From Liquidambar formosana (lineage: Eukaryota; Streptophyta; Magnoliopsida; Saxifragales; Altingiaceae), in contig CM077831.1 of assembly GCA_039720395.1 (NCBI GenBank), positions 35,003,067-35,067,066 of the forward strand: DNA of 64,000 bases, read 5' to 3'. This document shows positions 12,101 to 24,008 of this stretch, in pieces. A program made the position numbers and the translations under genes. The notes beneath the pieces were generated by a model. The model saw only the letters and a list, made by a program, of their open reading frames with translations, made no database searches and had not been told where the DNA came from. Within the stretch, counting starts at the first letter, position 1, and the number at the start of each line of letters is the position of its first letter.

Positions 12101-14500
12101 CTTGGATTGGTTGAATGGTCTTGTCAACAAACACGTAAAATACAAAAAGAAAGACACGGGCACATGTCTGACTTTTCGATCATTTTTCTATTGAAATTTT
12201 GAAGGAATTGGCATTCCTTATCCTTTTTCGGATTTTTCTCTGTTTTGTCTTATGTCTGGAAAATTCTACTCCAATTCTTGCTTGACAAGCTCTTTGGTGC
12301 GTGTGCCATACCTCTTGAACTTGCTTCACAAGTTTGTCTCAAAATTTCCTCACCTAATTTCCCTTGAAATTACTGACACCACCATCCATACATATATCCT
12401 ATTACTTTTACTATACCCTTTGCATGGAAATTCAAGGGGAGACCCAAGACTCTAGTGTCTCCTCCACATTGATGAGGAAGCCACAATGCAAAGACCTGAG
12501 GTGGGTCGAGGTCAATGCCCCCTGCCCTACACCCTAACCGACTATTATAGCCTATTATGGATGAGGTCAAGGGCTCGGTTGGTTTACCCACTACCCTGTT
12601 ACCGCCCATATACCCTATCCTGATGGACGGTCATGGTGGCGCCCTACGTGGGTGTGTACCATCTTGGAAGGATCCCAAATTTAGGTTGTATCAGTCAATC
12701 CCGTTAGCAAATTCCGCAAATCCATCATAGCATGGTTGTAAAGGGATTGATAGAGACAGAGGCATAGTGACAGATTCGGAACTATTCATCATAAGAGTAT
12801 ATTGTGATGAGTTTCTTTGGAAAAATATCAGAAATAATTTAGAAAAAAATCTATAAAAAAAGAATTTACAAGTAAAAAAAGCAATGCAATTCACCGTACT
12901 AGGAAAAATGTGTTGTTGTTTGTTAATTATGGTGCGAAAATTTTGAAATAATTCGAGAATCATATATGTGTAATAACTAAATTATTGAAATAAATGTACG
13001 TGTGGATTATCCGTATATGGGTATGAAAAGAAGGCTAGGGCAGATGGTACTAGACAGGAACCATCACGCCAGTGCCCATCTGAAGTGGGTGGAAGCATGA
13101 CGAGCTTGTAAGTTGTAACCCACAAGAGAACATAAAGTAGCAACTAGCTAGATCCCCCAAAGAGGATATTCAACACTATTGTCCATGGAGACAGCTTTGC
13201 AAGTATGTAACTAGCTAGGAGTGGCAACAACCAGCTAGGAAAAATTATACAAATTTGGTTAGAAGATTTAGCCTGAAATCCAGGATTCAAACTGACCTTT
13301 GTAGATATATCTTGAGATCTACAATGGTGATGAGAAATGGAAGGCTATTGTTCTTTTTATTGGATTAATCATCTCATCCTTTCAATTCAAATGCCATTAA
13401 TTACTCACACTACTGCAAGTGGTCTCAGTTTTTGGTGGTGGAGAGAGTGACAGTTCCTAGGTCCCCACTTCCTCTAGGCAGGCGAGAGATTGGATCACAT
13501 AGAGTAAGAAAACCCATCCTCTCACATAAGAGAAGATGAATGCGAGCCCCACCTTTTATGTGAGCTGGTAAATTAATTTTTAATGAGAAACCCATTATGG
13601 ATTTTCTACCATTTTTCTTCTTTCTATTGTCAATGGTTTTAAAAACTGAAAATCAGCAAAAAAGCATGTTTGAGTTTTATTTTTTTTATAAAATTGTAAT
13701 TTGATTTTCGTTTTCTATTTAACAAACATTAAATACTAAAAATGATATATATATATATATTTAAAATACTTTATTAATTTTATATTTTAAAATACTTTAT
13801 TAATTTTTGACAATGTATCTTTTAAACGAATTTTGAAATAGACAACCAATTAAATGAACCTTTTGATATCATATTATTAAGAATGAAACTCAAAATCTCA
13901 GAAGATAAATGGGTGATTCTTGGGACTTACATGTGAAATAACCAACCAAAATTACTGCTCTCATTATCTAATATAAAGTGCGAGATTGCATAACTCGTGG
14001 GGTTTAAGCACTCAATAGCCTTATATTACATGTTTTAGGAATTAGTTAAATCAAAAGTCTAAGGGTCTGTTTGGAAACTTTAAACCTTAGAATCTATAAT
14101 TGGTATATGATTTTAAAATAAACCAACTATGAGTTGGTTTGGAAAAAAAAAAAAAAAAAAAACCCTATGTTTATACTTTATTTTTATGATAAAGCTAAAT
14201 TAATTGGTAAAAAAAAAAGATTTACCAGTATGAATTTAAAATTAATTAAACTTATTCTTAATTAGTAAGATTTTCAGATTTATCAAACAATATTTAACTA
14301 GAATAAAGACAAAATGATGAAAGTATGAAACTCAATAAAAACAAAATGTCAAAACTCAAAAACCCCATAAAAAGTCAATATAAGCCTCACATTAGCAATG
14401 ATGTATGAGTGGGAAAATAAAAATTCCAAAAACGACACATAATAAAAACAAAAAGAAAAAAAAAAAAAACTCAAAAAATGTCAATACGAGCCTGACATTA
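9134..14500. repeat. TAF7 3' region and gene-free DNA with small duplications
   Basis: No gene is recognised. Visible structure: a 51-bp tandem duplication at about 10629-10730 (CTACTAACCAAT, GTTAACAAAT, CTTGTGCT, GATGAGCC in both copies); a direct repeat of about 95 bp at 10903-11000 and 11060-11155 (CCTACCAAATT, TTTTTAAAAATC, GGCATGCACTA, CAATTAATT); and a repeat of about 50 bp at 14340-14400 and 14463-14518 (AACTCAAAAA, GTCAATA, GAGCCT, CATTAGCA). TAF7 polyadenylation probably lies within the first few hundred bases. Confidence 0.5.
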
Positions 14501-14519
14501 GCAGTGATGCATGAATCAC

Positions 14520-15830
14520 ACGACTAAATTAAGGAGTATATCTGTATATCCCAACAAAGTAGCATCTAAAATGCCAGAGTGGAAGGTGGGGAATCCTACA
14601 AACGTCAACGTAATCAACGCTGACTTGTGTAATGGAGGGCCGACTTTGAATTGTCTCGTGGCGTGACGCGTGTACTCTTGTTCGTGCCAAGTGGGTCTGA
14701 AGATTTGGCAGCGACGTCGTCGGTGCTGTGGTAAGCAAGCGCGTTTTGGGGTTTGTTTGGCTGTGAGATATCGATATCACCAGCTGCCACTATTTAATAC
14801 AATCTTTCGTGGCCTCCAGCTGTGTCTTTTGGCGGTTACTTTTCACTTTCTGGATTTCTGTGCGTCAAAGACGACTCCTTTATATCCATACGCCGTCGTT
14901 CACATTGCCCCCCACTAACCACACCTTCATTCAATTCAAAATTCTGCAACTACTTTTCACGGCCTCAATTTTCCACATCCTTTTCTTCTATGACTTGGTA
15001 GCTTCCTTCCTTCTTTTCAATTTTTTTTATTAATTTTTTTATTTTTATTTTTATTTTATGCCTGCGATGTATGACTTGGTAGTATTTCCCATATTTAGTG
15101 ATATGGTATTAATTGGGTGTTTTCAGATTACATATTAGAAAATGCCTATTTGTCTCGGATTTTTTTTTTTTGGGATCAAATTTAACATCTCAAAATGATG
15201 TGATAACATAATAAGTCATAAATTTTGAAATTTGAACATGAATAAAAAATAAATCCAATACAAAAATATAATCCCTTTGAACTCTTGAATTTGAATTTTT
15301 TTTTTTGTTTTTTTGTTGATATATAGCATTATGCCAAAATTATATTAAACATTATGGAACTATCTAATTATATGGAATATCCCAATAAGTTCATCCACTA
15401 ACAGCGAAAAACCTTCACAAATAACATCTTGTAATGAATTTAACATCCCTTTGAGGCTTTATGTAATCTTTTCAAATATCAATTGGTTCCTACTTTTTTT
15501 TTTTCTTGATATTCTTTTTTTTTTTGGAAAAAAAAATTAAATAGTCAATATCACTCTTTATCACAATGGCCACACCGCAATGAATTTGATTAACAAGTTG
15601 GCCACGCATCACAAATAAATGGAAAGAAAATGGGGCGGGAAAGTCTCACTTGCACTACCATGCATGATTGTTCCTAATAATTGGGTCCATTGACCACTTG
15701 CATGTTGGGCATCAATTCACCCAATTATTGAAAAATATTTATTGTAGATTCGATCCATAGTACATGGTCTCATAAATTTGTACGATTGTCTTGATCTAAA
15801 TCGAGCAAACAATGCATTGATTAAATAAAA
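14520..15830. other. Gene-free DNA with a promoter-like GC-richer patch
   Basis: Positions 14560-14930 are richer in G and C and contain TATA-like words (CTATTTAATAC near 14790; TTTATATCC near 14880) and short unconserved open frames. No recognisable coding exon follows, so I make no gene call. The rest is AT-rich with T-runs. Confidence 0.25.
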
Positions 15831-16745
15831 AATTTAAAATGAAAGAGAGAGAGCGAAGAATCGTGAACGTGGGAATTTCACTACCATTGCAATTGCAAAT
15901 TTAAGGGTCTCTGTTTCTTTTTTTTTTTTTTTTTTCCTTAAAATACAAATTATAAGGATCTCTTAAGTAGCATTTACAAAAACATTAGGTTGGGGTTCGA
16001 CAATGATTGGATTTGGGTTGGGGTTTGATGATGGTTGGTTTGGGATTCAAAATCTGCCATGATTGAGTTTGGGTTTGGGTTTGAAGATGGTTAATGGCAG
16101 CTTGCAATTGCAGTCGGAGGAATGGTTAACCTTCATCGTCCGAAAAATTGTTGATTTTTCTTTCTTTTGTTCATTATATGGCTACTGTTTCCTTCTTTTT
16201 TTTTATTTTGGTTTTTTTTACTTCATCGTCAGAAAAAATTGTGTGCTAGCGATTAGGAGTGGATTGCTAGGAGAAAGCCAGCTACGGCCATAATGTTCAG
16301 AAGAGGGAAAAGTGGGGGGGAATGCACCTATTCCCTGCGATGGGAGCTTCACGTGGGTATGATAGGGGTGAGGGGCAAAATAGGAATAATATAATTTTAA
16401 TTTGGTTACATGCATATCATGTGCAAAATTTCCGTTTAATCAACAAACTGGTTTTGACGTTGGACCCTAAATTGAAACTCAGCTAATAATCTAGGTACTA
16501 AATTGACGCAATTAAAATTTGAGACTCTTAAATGAAACTTGTCATAAATTGTAGATCCCTTAAGTGCAATTTACCCTGAAAAAATTCAAAATGAAAGAGA
16601 GAGAGTGAAGAATCGTGAACGTGGGAATTTCAGTACCATTGCAATTGCAAATTTAAGGGTCTCTGTTTCTCCATTTTTTATTTTTTAGTTTTCCTTAAAA
16701 TACAAATTATAAGGATCCCTCAAGCAGCATTTACAGAAAATGGCG
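15830..16745 (+). repeat. ~150-bp direct repeats about 745 bp apart
   Basis: Copies at about 15830-15982 and 16577-16735 share AAAATGAAAGAGAGAGAG, GAAGAATCGTGAACGTGGG, ACCATTGCAATTGCAAATTT and CCTTAAAATACAAATTATAA. They differ mainly in the length of an internal T-run. The arrangement resembles a short terminal-repeat element, but the ends lack TG...CA and I see no primer-binding site, so a local duplication is as likely. Confidence 0.5.
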
Positions 16746-18195
16746 ACCGTCAAGGGATACGGTTGTCTGGAGTTAGGTATGTTTGTATCACCAATCCCAG
16801 GCAGCAACATGTGGGTGAATAGCTAACTGACACGTGGGCATTGATTAGAACAGCTCGTACGGTGCGAAGTACCCATCCCCATTGCATGGAGATCTGAGAT
16901 GACAGTTGGGCGTGACGATGTATTGTCTTTGGCTTTGATTTATTTATTTTATCACAAACAAAGAAGACAAATCATAAACCAAAAGCCACAAAGGGTGGTT
17001 TTGGGGTTTGACTTCATGCTTCACAAACATGAGCCCCTTTCGCCAAGTTGGCAAAAAGTGAGTTTCCTAAGTATAATCCTCTCACCCCATAAAAAAAAAA
17101 AAAAAAAGGACCACCCTTTCGGCCAATGACTACATTCCCCACCGCACTCATCTTATTTAAATCTTCATTGCCTTCCAATAAGCTTGATCGTGGGGAAGAA
17201 AGGTTATAGAAAGAAATGATATCAAGGCATTTTTTGATGTCATAATCAAATTACAATATTTAACAAGCCTTGGTATTAGAGCAACTCAATGATAATCGAA
17301 AAAAAAAAAAAAAAGAAAAAAAGAAACAGTTGAAATAATTATATGATCTTGCTGTATACTACTTTCCAACAAATACCTCATTTTTATACTGTCGTTTTTG
17401 TTTGTTTGGGTATTTTTCGGCTATGCGTGATTTGCTTTGGAAGTGAATCTAACTTATTAAATTTAGCAAGTCTACAGCCAATGTCTACATATGAATATGA
17501 AGTGTAAAGGTTTATACATGAGACAATGTTCACACATAAATAATTAGATCTCAATGAAGATCTAATGGTTGTCAATCAACATGAAAACTCTGTATTTTAA
17601 TCAAAAGCATGCATCACATTGCATCTTTAAAGTGAATTTTCGGGTGCATGTGGTGCCCGGATTTGATTAATTAATTTACTCTAAAGTAGCCAATTTTTGT
17701 AATTAAGTTAGTCTCAAACAGATGGGATCAATCGATAATTTTAATATGGTTGACCAAGCCGGGGTAAAAATCTTGAATGACAGTCATCCCATCGCCTAGG
17801 TTAATTGCTTTCAGACATTGATTATAGAAAGCCAAAATTGTCACATTAGTAATGTAAGTTTAAAGTCGTTTTCTGAAAACAAAAGCCGCATTACAATTGT
17901 CATTTTTGTGATGTCAAAATGTTGTTTGTCTAAGGCAAAAATTTGCTTCTTTCTTATCCTTGCAATTTGTACGCGTACATCGATAATACAAAGTATTTGG
18001 AGAAAAAAAAATAGAAATACTTGAACATATAATTATCTGGTTGGATCTAGGTGAATGCAACCCAAACCAATTTATATCGGGCGTGTTGGACCGGGCTGGC
18101 AGCTTGCGGGTAGACTTTGCCAGCTCGATCTAACCAAGGCCATACCACCCTGGTAGGTGCAAATACTAAGGTACAATTTGAACAAAAACGCATGC
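16746..18195. other. Gene-free AT-rich DNA
   Basis: Nothing recognisable beyond oligo-A runs at about 17091-17107 and 17298-17316. The open frames are short and have no family features. Confidence 0.3.

Positions 18196-18249
<54 letters not shown>
18196..18249. repeat. (TA)n microsatellite
   Basis: An uninterrupted TA dinucleotide run of about 25 units. Overlapping open frames translate to repeated Ile-Tyr and are artefacts of the repeat. Confidence 0.95.
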
Positions 18250-18252
<3 letters not shown>

Positions 18253-19269
18253 GGCACTGTACATGTGCCAGCATCAGTTTGAATGTTTCTTTGTATTGGA
18301 TTAAATTATATATACCAAACAGTGCTTTCTTACATGTTCAAGTCAACTAATGAGTCATCCAGGAAGAATGCATGGAAGCTTCAATGACTATGAGCTTTCA
18401 TTTTCAAAGTTCCCATATTATATATAGCTAATAATAATAATAATAATTAAGCGTTTGACAGGGCATTGTGATTGTTGATGTTTGTTACGTGCATGCAGCG
18501 TTTTCTTGCGTGATTGTCAAGAATAGTTCAAATCAACGAGGCGTTGTAGATGCACGACTGAACATTTTCATATACAAGAAATGCTCGATGATGCACATAC
18601 GAGACACCAATCGTAGCCGTTTGTATTTTTCTTGCACCCGCGCGTGTGATTATCATAAATGGTCCACGTTGTCATCGCACATCAACAATTTACTACTTTT
18701 ATTTATTTAGTTTGTATATAAATTCAATTTCAAAATGATGAATAGATATTTAATCAAATTCGACCTAACTCATGTATGTCCAAAAGACAACACGTCTGCA
18801 AATGCATCATCAAACTCAACTAAATTTTAGGTTACATTATCCTAATAAACCCCAAAACCATATTATATCATATATTACGTCATTTCTACTTCTTCTTTTA
18901 TTGTTAATAGTGATTAATTATTACGTTAAATAAAAGAAAAGAAAAAAAAAAAAACTTGCTGGCTAAGCTACGCTAGAAGGTACCTGGAGGAGATGACATA
19001 AGCAGTGGCGTTCAAGAACGAGCCGGTCAATCTCACTCTGGTGGGAACTTGGAAGTTGGAAATGTCCACGACTTTGAACTGAAAATGACTTCTATGACAA
19101 GGGATTTCGGATAATTTCCAGGAAAATAATTTTCAAGTTTCTTCATTTTTGTTTGATACTTAAAGAAGAGGACAAGGTTAAAACATAAAGCATTCAAATT
19201 TGAATTTATTTGTTTGTTTGTTTGTTTGTTTTTTTTTCTTTTTACCTTTTTTTTTTTTTTTTTTTGCAA

Positions 19270-19910
19270 TCTTATGCCATCTTATTCACCCCTAAATTGA
19301 TTTGAATTCCTGGCCTCTTGATCTTTACTCACTTGAAAAGATTTTTGAAGTATTCGACTTGACTTCTCCCACGTCACTTTCTTAAACCAAAATATTAAGT
19401 AGAATTTAGTTGGAAAATTAAACGGGTTTTGTAGATCCATGAATTATATGATTTTGATTCAATAGTATGTTGAGGTTTGATTCAATCAACAATATGTACG
19501 TTGAGGTTTGATTCAATCATATGCCACCTTATTCACTCCTAAATTGACTTGAATTCTCGACCTCTTAATCTTATTTGAAAAGGTCTTCAAAGTATTCGGC
19601 TTAACTGTTCCCATATCACTTTCCTAAACCAAAATATTAAGTAGAATCGAGCTGAAAAATTAAATATTCCCTAAAAATAATTTTTTAAAATGGTCTTTAC
19701 TTTCAAAAGGATTTGTAAATAATTTTTTAAAAATGGTTTTCGCTGTCAAAATGATCCATTCTCACCTCATACTTTATGTGTTCAACTTAACTCTTACATT
19801 ACCCTCCTAAACCAAAATATTAAGCAGGACCTAATACGAAAATTATATATATTTCCTAAAAATGATTTTCGCTTTCAAAATGATTCATTCTCACCTCATG
19901 CTTTATTTTG
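19270..19910. repeat. Tandem diverged repeat, period ~225 bp
   Basis: Two long copies (about 19270-19425 and 19515-19665) share CTTATTCACYCCTAAATTGA, GAAAAG, AGTATTCG and CCTAAACCAAAATATTAAG. A partial third lies at about 19790-19850 (CTCCTAAACCAAAATATTAAG). The spacer word TCAAAATGATYCATTCTCAC occurs at 19745 and 19876. Non-coding, just upstream of the IQM promoter. Confidence 0.65.
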
Positions 19911-20096
19911 CCTTTTTGTCTAGTAACCCTTCGTCCCTTCCCCTGAAAAATATGAAAAAATAAAAATAAAATATTAATGTTAAAAGGAGAAAAAATAATA
20001 ATAATAATAACAATGAAGGAGTCATGGGCCTCATGGTCATTGAATTTCAAATAACGGTGCGTGAAAGAGGGCAACCTCCTTCCCATAGTCCACTCC

Positions 20097-20339
20097 ACGT
20101 GTTTGGAGTCTCTCTGTTTGTCTGTCTCTCTCTCTGCATCTATCTACTATATATATGTATCTCAATCAAACTGGACGAGGTGAGCAATTTTAGTTTTGAA
20201 AAGCGCAAGCTCGGTGTTGCTGGCTTTGAATAGCATTAATACCCACCAATTCGACATATCCAATACCCAAATTTATATCCACCAATCTCTCTCTCTCTCT
20301 CCTCCTTTGTTGGCTCAGAACAATTCCCAGATCATTCAG
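20097..20339 (+). promoter_or_regulatory. IQM promoter and leader exon
   Basis: A G-box-like CCACGTGT lies at about 20095-20102 and a TATATATAT box at 20148-20156. The leader exon then ends at donor CATTCAG|GTAAAGCC (20339/20340). Its intron ends with ACAG at 21204. The leader carries a CT-rich tract at 20285-20302, a common plant 5'UTR feature. The exact start site is inferred to be near 20180. Confidence 0.5.
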
Positions 20340-21248
20340 GTAAAGCCTCTTTTCTATTTCTGTTCGCGTTGTTAGCTTGTTTCTTTTTTTGTTTTTGGTT
20401 TTTTTGGTATGTAGTCTGTTAGAGCTACAAATGGTAAGTGGTTCTACTGCATTATTAATTGTTGTTTAATGCTATTCCGATAAAATGGGTGTTCTTAGAT
20501 TTTTGTATCATGCAAACATGTGTGTGTTTTTCTCTAATGATTTGTTTCAAAATTAAATGGGTTTTGTGGATCCATGATTTTTTCTTGATGGGTCTGAATG
20601 CAACATTATCTAACTTATCATTTGTCGAAAGATTTTGAGTTCATATAAACAATAGCTTGCTTCTCTGTCATGTAGGCAATGCTACTCAGATGAAATGGGT
20701 ATTCTGGAATTTCTGCATTTGATTCTGATTACATGAAAATTTTGTTTTTTTCCCCGATTCTTTAATATAATAATTGGTTTTTGCATATGGGTGTTGTCGA
20801 TCAATGCTCTTTTATTGGTTTGTCACCAACATCTGATCTAATGTCTCACAGTTTGAAGAATTTTTCCTTTAATAGAGAGAATACTCTGTTTCTCTCATTC
20901 ATATCTCTACCATTTATAGAATGCTATTCAGATGAAATGGGTTTTTTGAGGTTTCTGTATTTAATTGTTTATTACATGGAGGTGTGTTTGTTGTTCTGGA
21001 TTTTTTTGTCGTTGTTTTGAAACGAATTTTGCAGTTTTTTTTTTTGTTTTTTTAAGCGTGTTTGTCTGCATCATATTTGAAGAATTATGCAATACAAAAC
21101 TATATATATATATATATATTATAGCTTCTTCATTGGTATATTTACCACTCAATTCGTTCTCCATTATATAATATTCAATTCAATGTATTGGTTTGTCTTG
21201 ACAGGAATTGGGACGACCATATAGGTTTCTTGAAATCCCTTTTGTCGA

Positions 21249-24008
21249 ATGGGGATTCCCCTTTCATGCCCATTTGCTGAATATAGTGACTTGGAAACTG
21301 TCTTGCTATCTGTCATTGTGAAATCCATAAGTTTTGGAGACGATGAAGTGAAGACTAACACACGATCCATTAGCTTCAGTGGTCAAAACTCTGAACCCAC
21401 CATAATGACATCTCTAGGTTCTGGAAAAATGATAATAGAAGGATCTGTTAACTTTGAAAGGAGAGAAAGGGATACAATGGTCTCAATTAAGGCTCCTTCA
21501 CAGCACAAAGAAAAGAACTCGTTGAAGAGATCTATTGACACTAGAAGCGAAGAGACAGATAATCAATCCCCAAGACCAGATAGCTTACAATTGGTGAATA
21601 CATGTCCCGGCGACTCCAAATATGAAGCCGCACTAAAGTTGCAGAAAGTGTATAAAAGCTTCCGAACCTAGAAGAAAGTTAGCAGACTGTGCAGTTCTTG
21701 TCGAGCAGAGCTGGTGTGTTATTTGTACTACCATATGCAGCTTATCTCTCCTTTTTCTGCCCTTTGTTCAAAATTTTAATGTGTTTGATCTTCTTCTAAT
21801 GCAGTTTTTATTCTTAATATTCACAGGTGGAAGCTGTTAGATTTTGTTGAACTTAAGCGAAGTTCTATATCATTCTTTGATATTGAGAAACATGAGACCG
21901 CCATTTCACGTTGGTCAAGAGCAAGAACTAGAGCTGCAAAGGTAAATTTCAAACAAATTAATATATGTTTCTGCATTTTTCTTTAGTTTTTGCATTTTTA
22001 TTTTTTAAAATTTATGTCAAAAACTCAAGCGTTTCTTTGATATTGCAGGTTGGAAAAGGTTTGTCAAAGGACGGCAAAGCCCAGAAACTTGCTTTACAGC
22101 ATTGGCTTGAGGCGGTAAGTCAATCACTTTAGAATGAAATTAGTTATTTTTTTCTTCATTGGCAGTTACTTATTCCTAGTTCTTTACTATTTGTGTGGAG
22201 CAGATAGATCCACGGCATCGTTATGGGCATAATCTTCACTTCTACTATGTTAAATGGCTCCAGAGTCAGAGCAGAGAACCCTTCTTCTACTGGTAATAGT
22301 CTATTAAAACGCTATTTGTTTTACTACGTAGAAATTTGTTCTCAGAAATTAAGAATTCAAATTCTATAAATAATTATGTGAAGTTTGAAAATGCAGGCTT
22401 GATATAGGAGAAGGGAAGGAGGTGAATCTTGTTGAGAAATGCCCTCGATCGAAACTTCAGCAGCAGTGCATCAAGTATCTTGGTCCGGTGAGCCTCCTTC
22501 AATCCCCTCTATATATCATCCTTTTTTTCTATAGTTTATTTCATTTAATATAAAAAAAAAAGAAAAAAAACTCCAGGACCAGGGGAAATTTATCGATAAT
22601 GTGGTTTCTTCTTACAGATGGAAAGGAAGGCATACGAAATTGTAGTGGAGAATGGGCAGCTCTTCTACAAGAAAACTGGGGAGCTCGTCGATACTACTGG
22701 AGAACCCAAGGATGCTAAGTGGATTTTTGTCCTCAGCACATCTAGAACCTTATATGTTGGAATGAAGAAGAAAGGCACATTTCAGCACTCTAGCTTCTTG
22801 GCTGGAGGAGCCACATCCGCTGCTGGGAGATTGGTTGTCGAAAAAGGAATCTTAAAGGTATAGCAATGGCATAGAATCACAATATAAATGTTTTATTTTG
22901 GTTTTGAAACTCCAAGTGGTTTAATGGCCTAGTCTATCAGAATCCTCATGGTTTCTTAACGTTTATTTGTTAATATTTGACAGGCAGTTTGGCCTCACAG
23001 TGGTCATTACCGTCCAACTCAAGAAAATTTTCTGGACTTCCTTTCATTCCTTAGAGAGAACAATGTAGATCTCACAGATGTCAAGGTAAAAAGGCTTATA
23101 TTCTTTACCAATTCTTCAGAACATCTTTATCAAAGAAAATAAAGCATAAGAGCAGATACTAATACAACAGTACTCTTTTCTGTTATAATCAGATGGGTTC
23201 TGTAGATGAGGAAGAAAAATCGCTTCACAAACAAAGGAGCAGCATTGGCCTTAGTAGCAATTCATCTGAAGAAGACTTGACCCAAAATATGTCTGGTTCA
23301 GAGACGGAAGAGACCAATGTCGAGGACTTGACTCAAGAAAATACTGATTCAATGGAAGAACAGACTGTGCCTTCTTTGGGACGATCACAGTCCAGGCGGT
23401 TCCTCAGCCTTAGTAGAAAATTGACAAATCTTAAAATACCCGAAAGGGGTGAATTGTTTGACAGATTAGAGAGTGAAAATCCGGGTGTTGGACCAAGCGG
23501 CAGTGATTCCTCTCCAGAATCTCCCTCGGGTAGTTATGAAACAGCAGAGGAATCATTTAATTCAGACAGAGTTCAAAAGCAAAACTTGTTTGATGAAGAA
23601 CAAGAGGAAGATGAAACAGAAACCATTCCAGAAGAATCAATCCTCCAAAGGATTAATTCTCGTAAAGGAATGGACTCATACCAATTGGGGAAGCAGTTGT
23701 TTTGCAAATGGACAACTGGAGCTGGACCCAGAATTGGCTGCGTGAGGGACTATCCCTCGAAGCTCCAAGTTCGCGCTTTGGAGCAAGTAAACTTGTCTCC
23801 AAGAAGTGCTGCCCTTCGTAGATCATTATTATTCTCTCCTCAGAGCACAAGTGGACTAAGCCCGAATGTGTCAACGACAAACAACTGTGGTACCACATGC
23901 TCACCTTCTTTTGAGAGAGGGAATTTGTCCCAAAGAATCATTCAGCAATCCAGAACACAGTACTCTCCGTTGCGGAAGTGGAACAGCACTCGCAGTGATC
24001 CATCATGA
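21249..24008 (+). CDS. IQM: IQM-family calmodulin-binding protein (IQM1/IQM2-like; frameshift in exon 1)
   Basis: Plant IQ-motif protein of the IQM family, Ca2+-independent calmodulin binders. Eight coding exons: 21249-21713, 21827-21941, 22049-22114, 22204-22292, 22397-22487, 22618-22857, 22984-23085 and 23193-24008. All introns are GT-AG, and the exons join in phase to about 660 residues, comparable with the longer IQM members. The N-terminus [16 protein letters not shown] is typical. The IQ motif ([13 protein letters not shown] then RRKLADCA) lies near residues 128-150. The conserved core follows ([54 protein letters not shown]), then an acidic Ser-rich tail. One extra base at 21667-21669 puts TAG (21669-21671) inside the IQ motif. 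Without it the protein stays in frame to the end, so the break is probably a sequence error. Confidence 0.88.

Noticed and set aside
14560..15050. A gene starting in the promoter-like patch
   Set aside because: TATA-like words are present, but no coding exon with family similarity or consistent splice sites follows.
18047..18350. Overlapping open frames of 60-77 codons on both strands
   Set aside because: They are produced by translating the (TA)n microsatellite into Ile-Tyr repeats.
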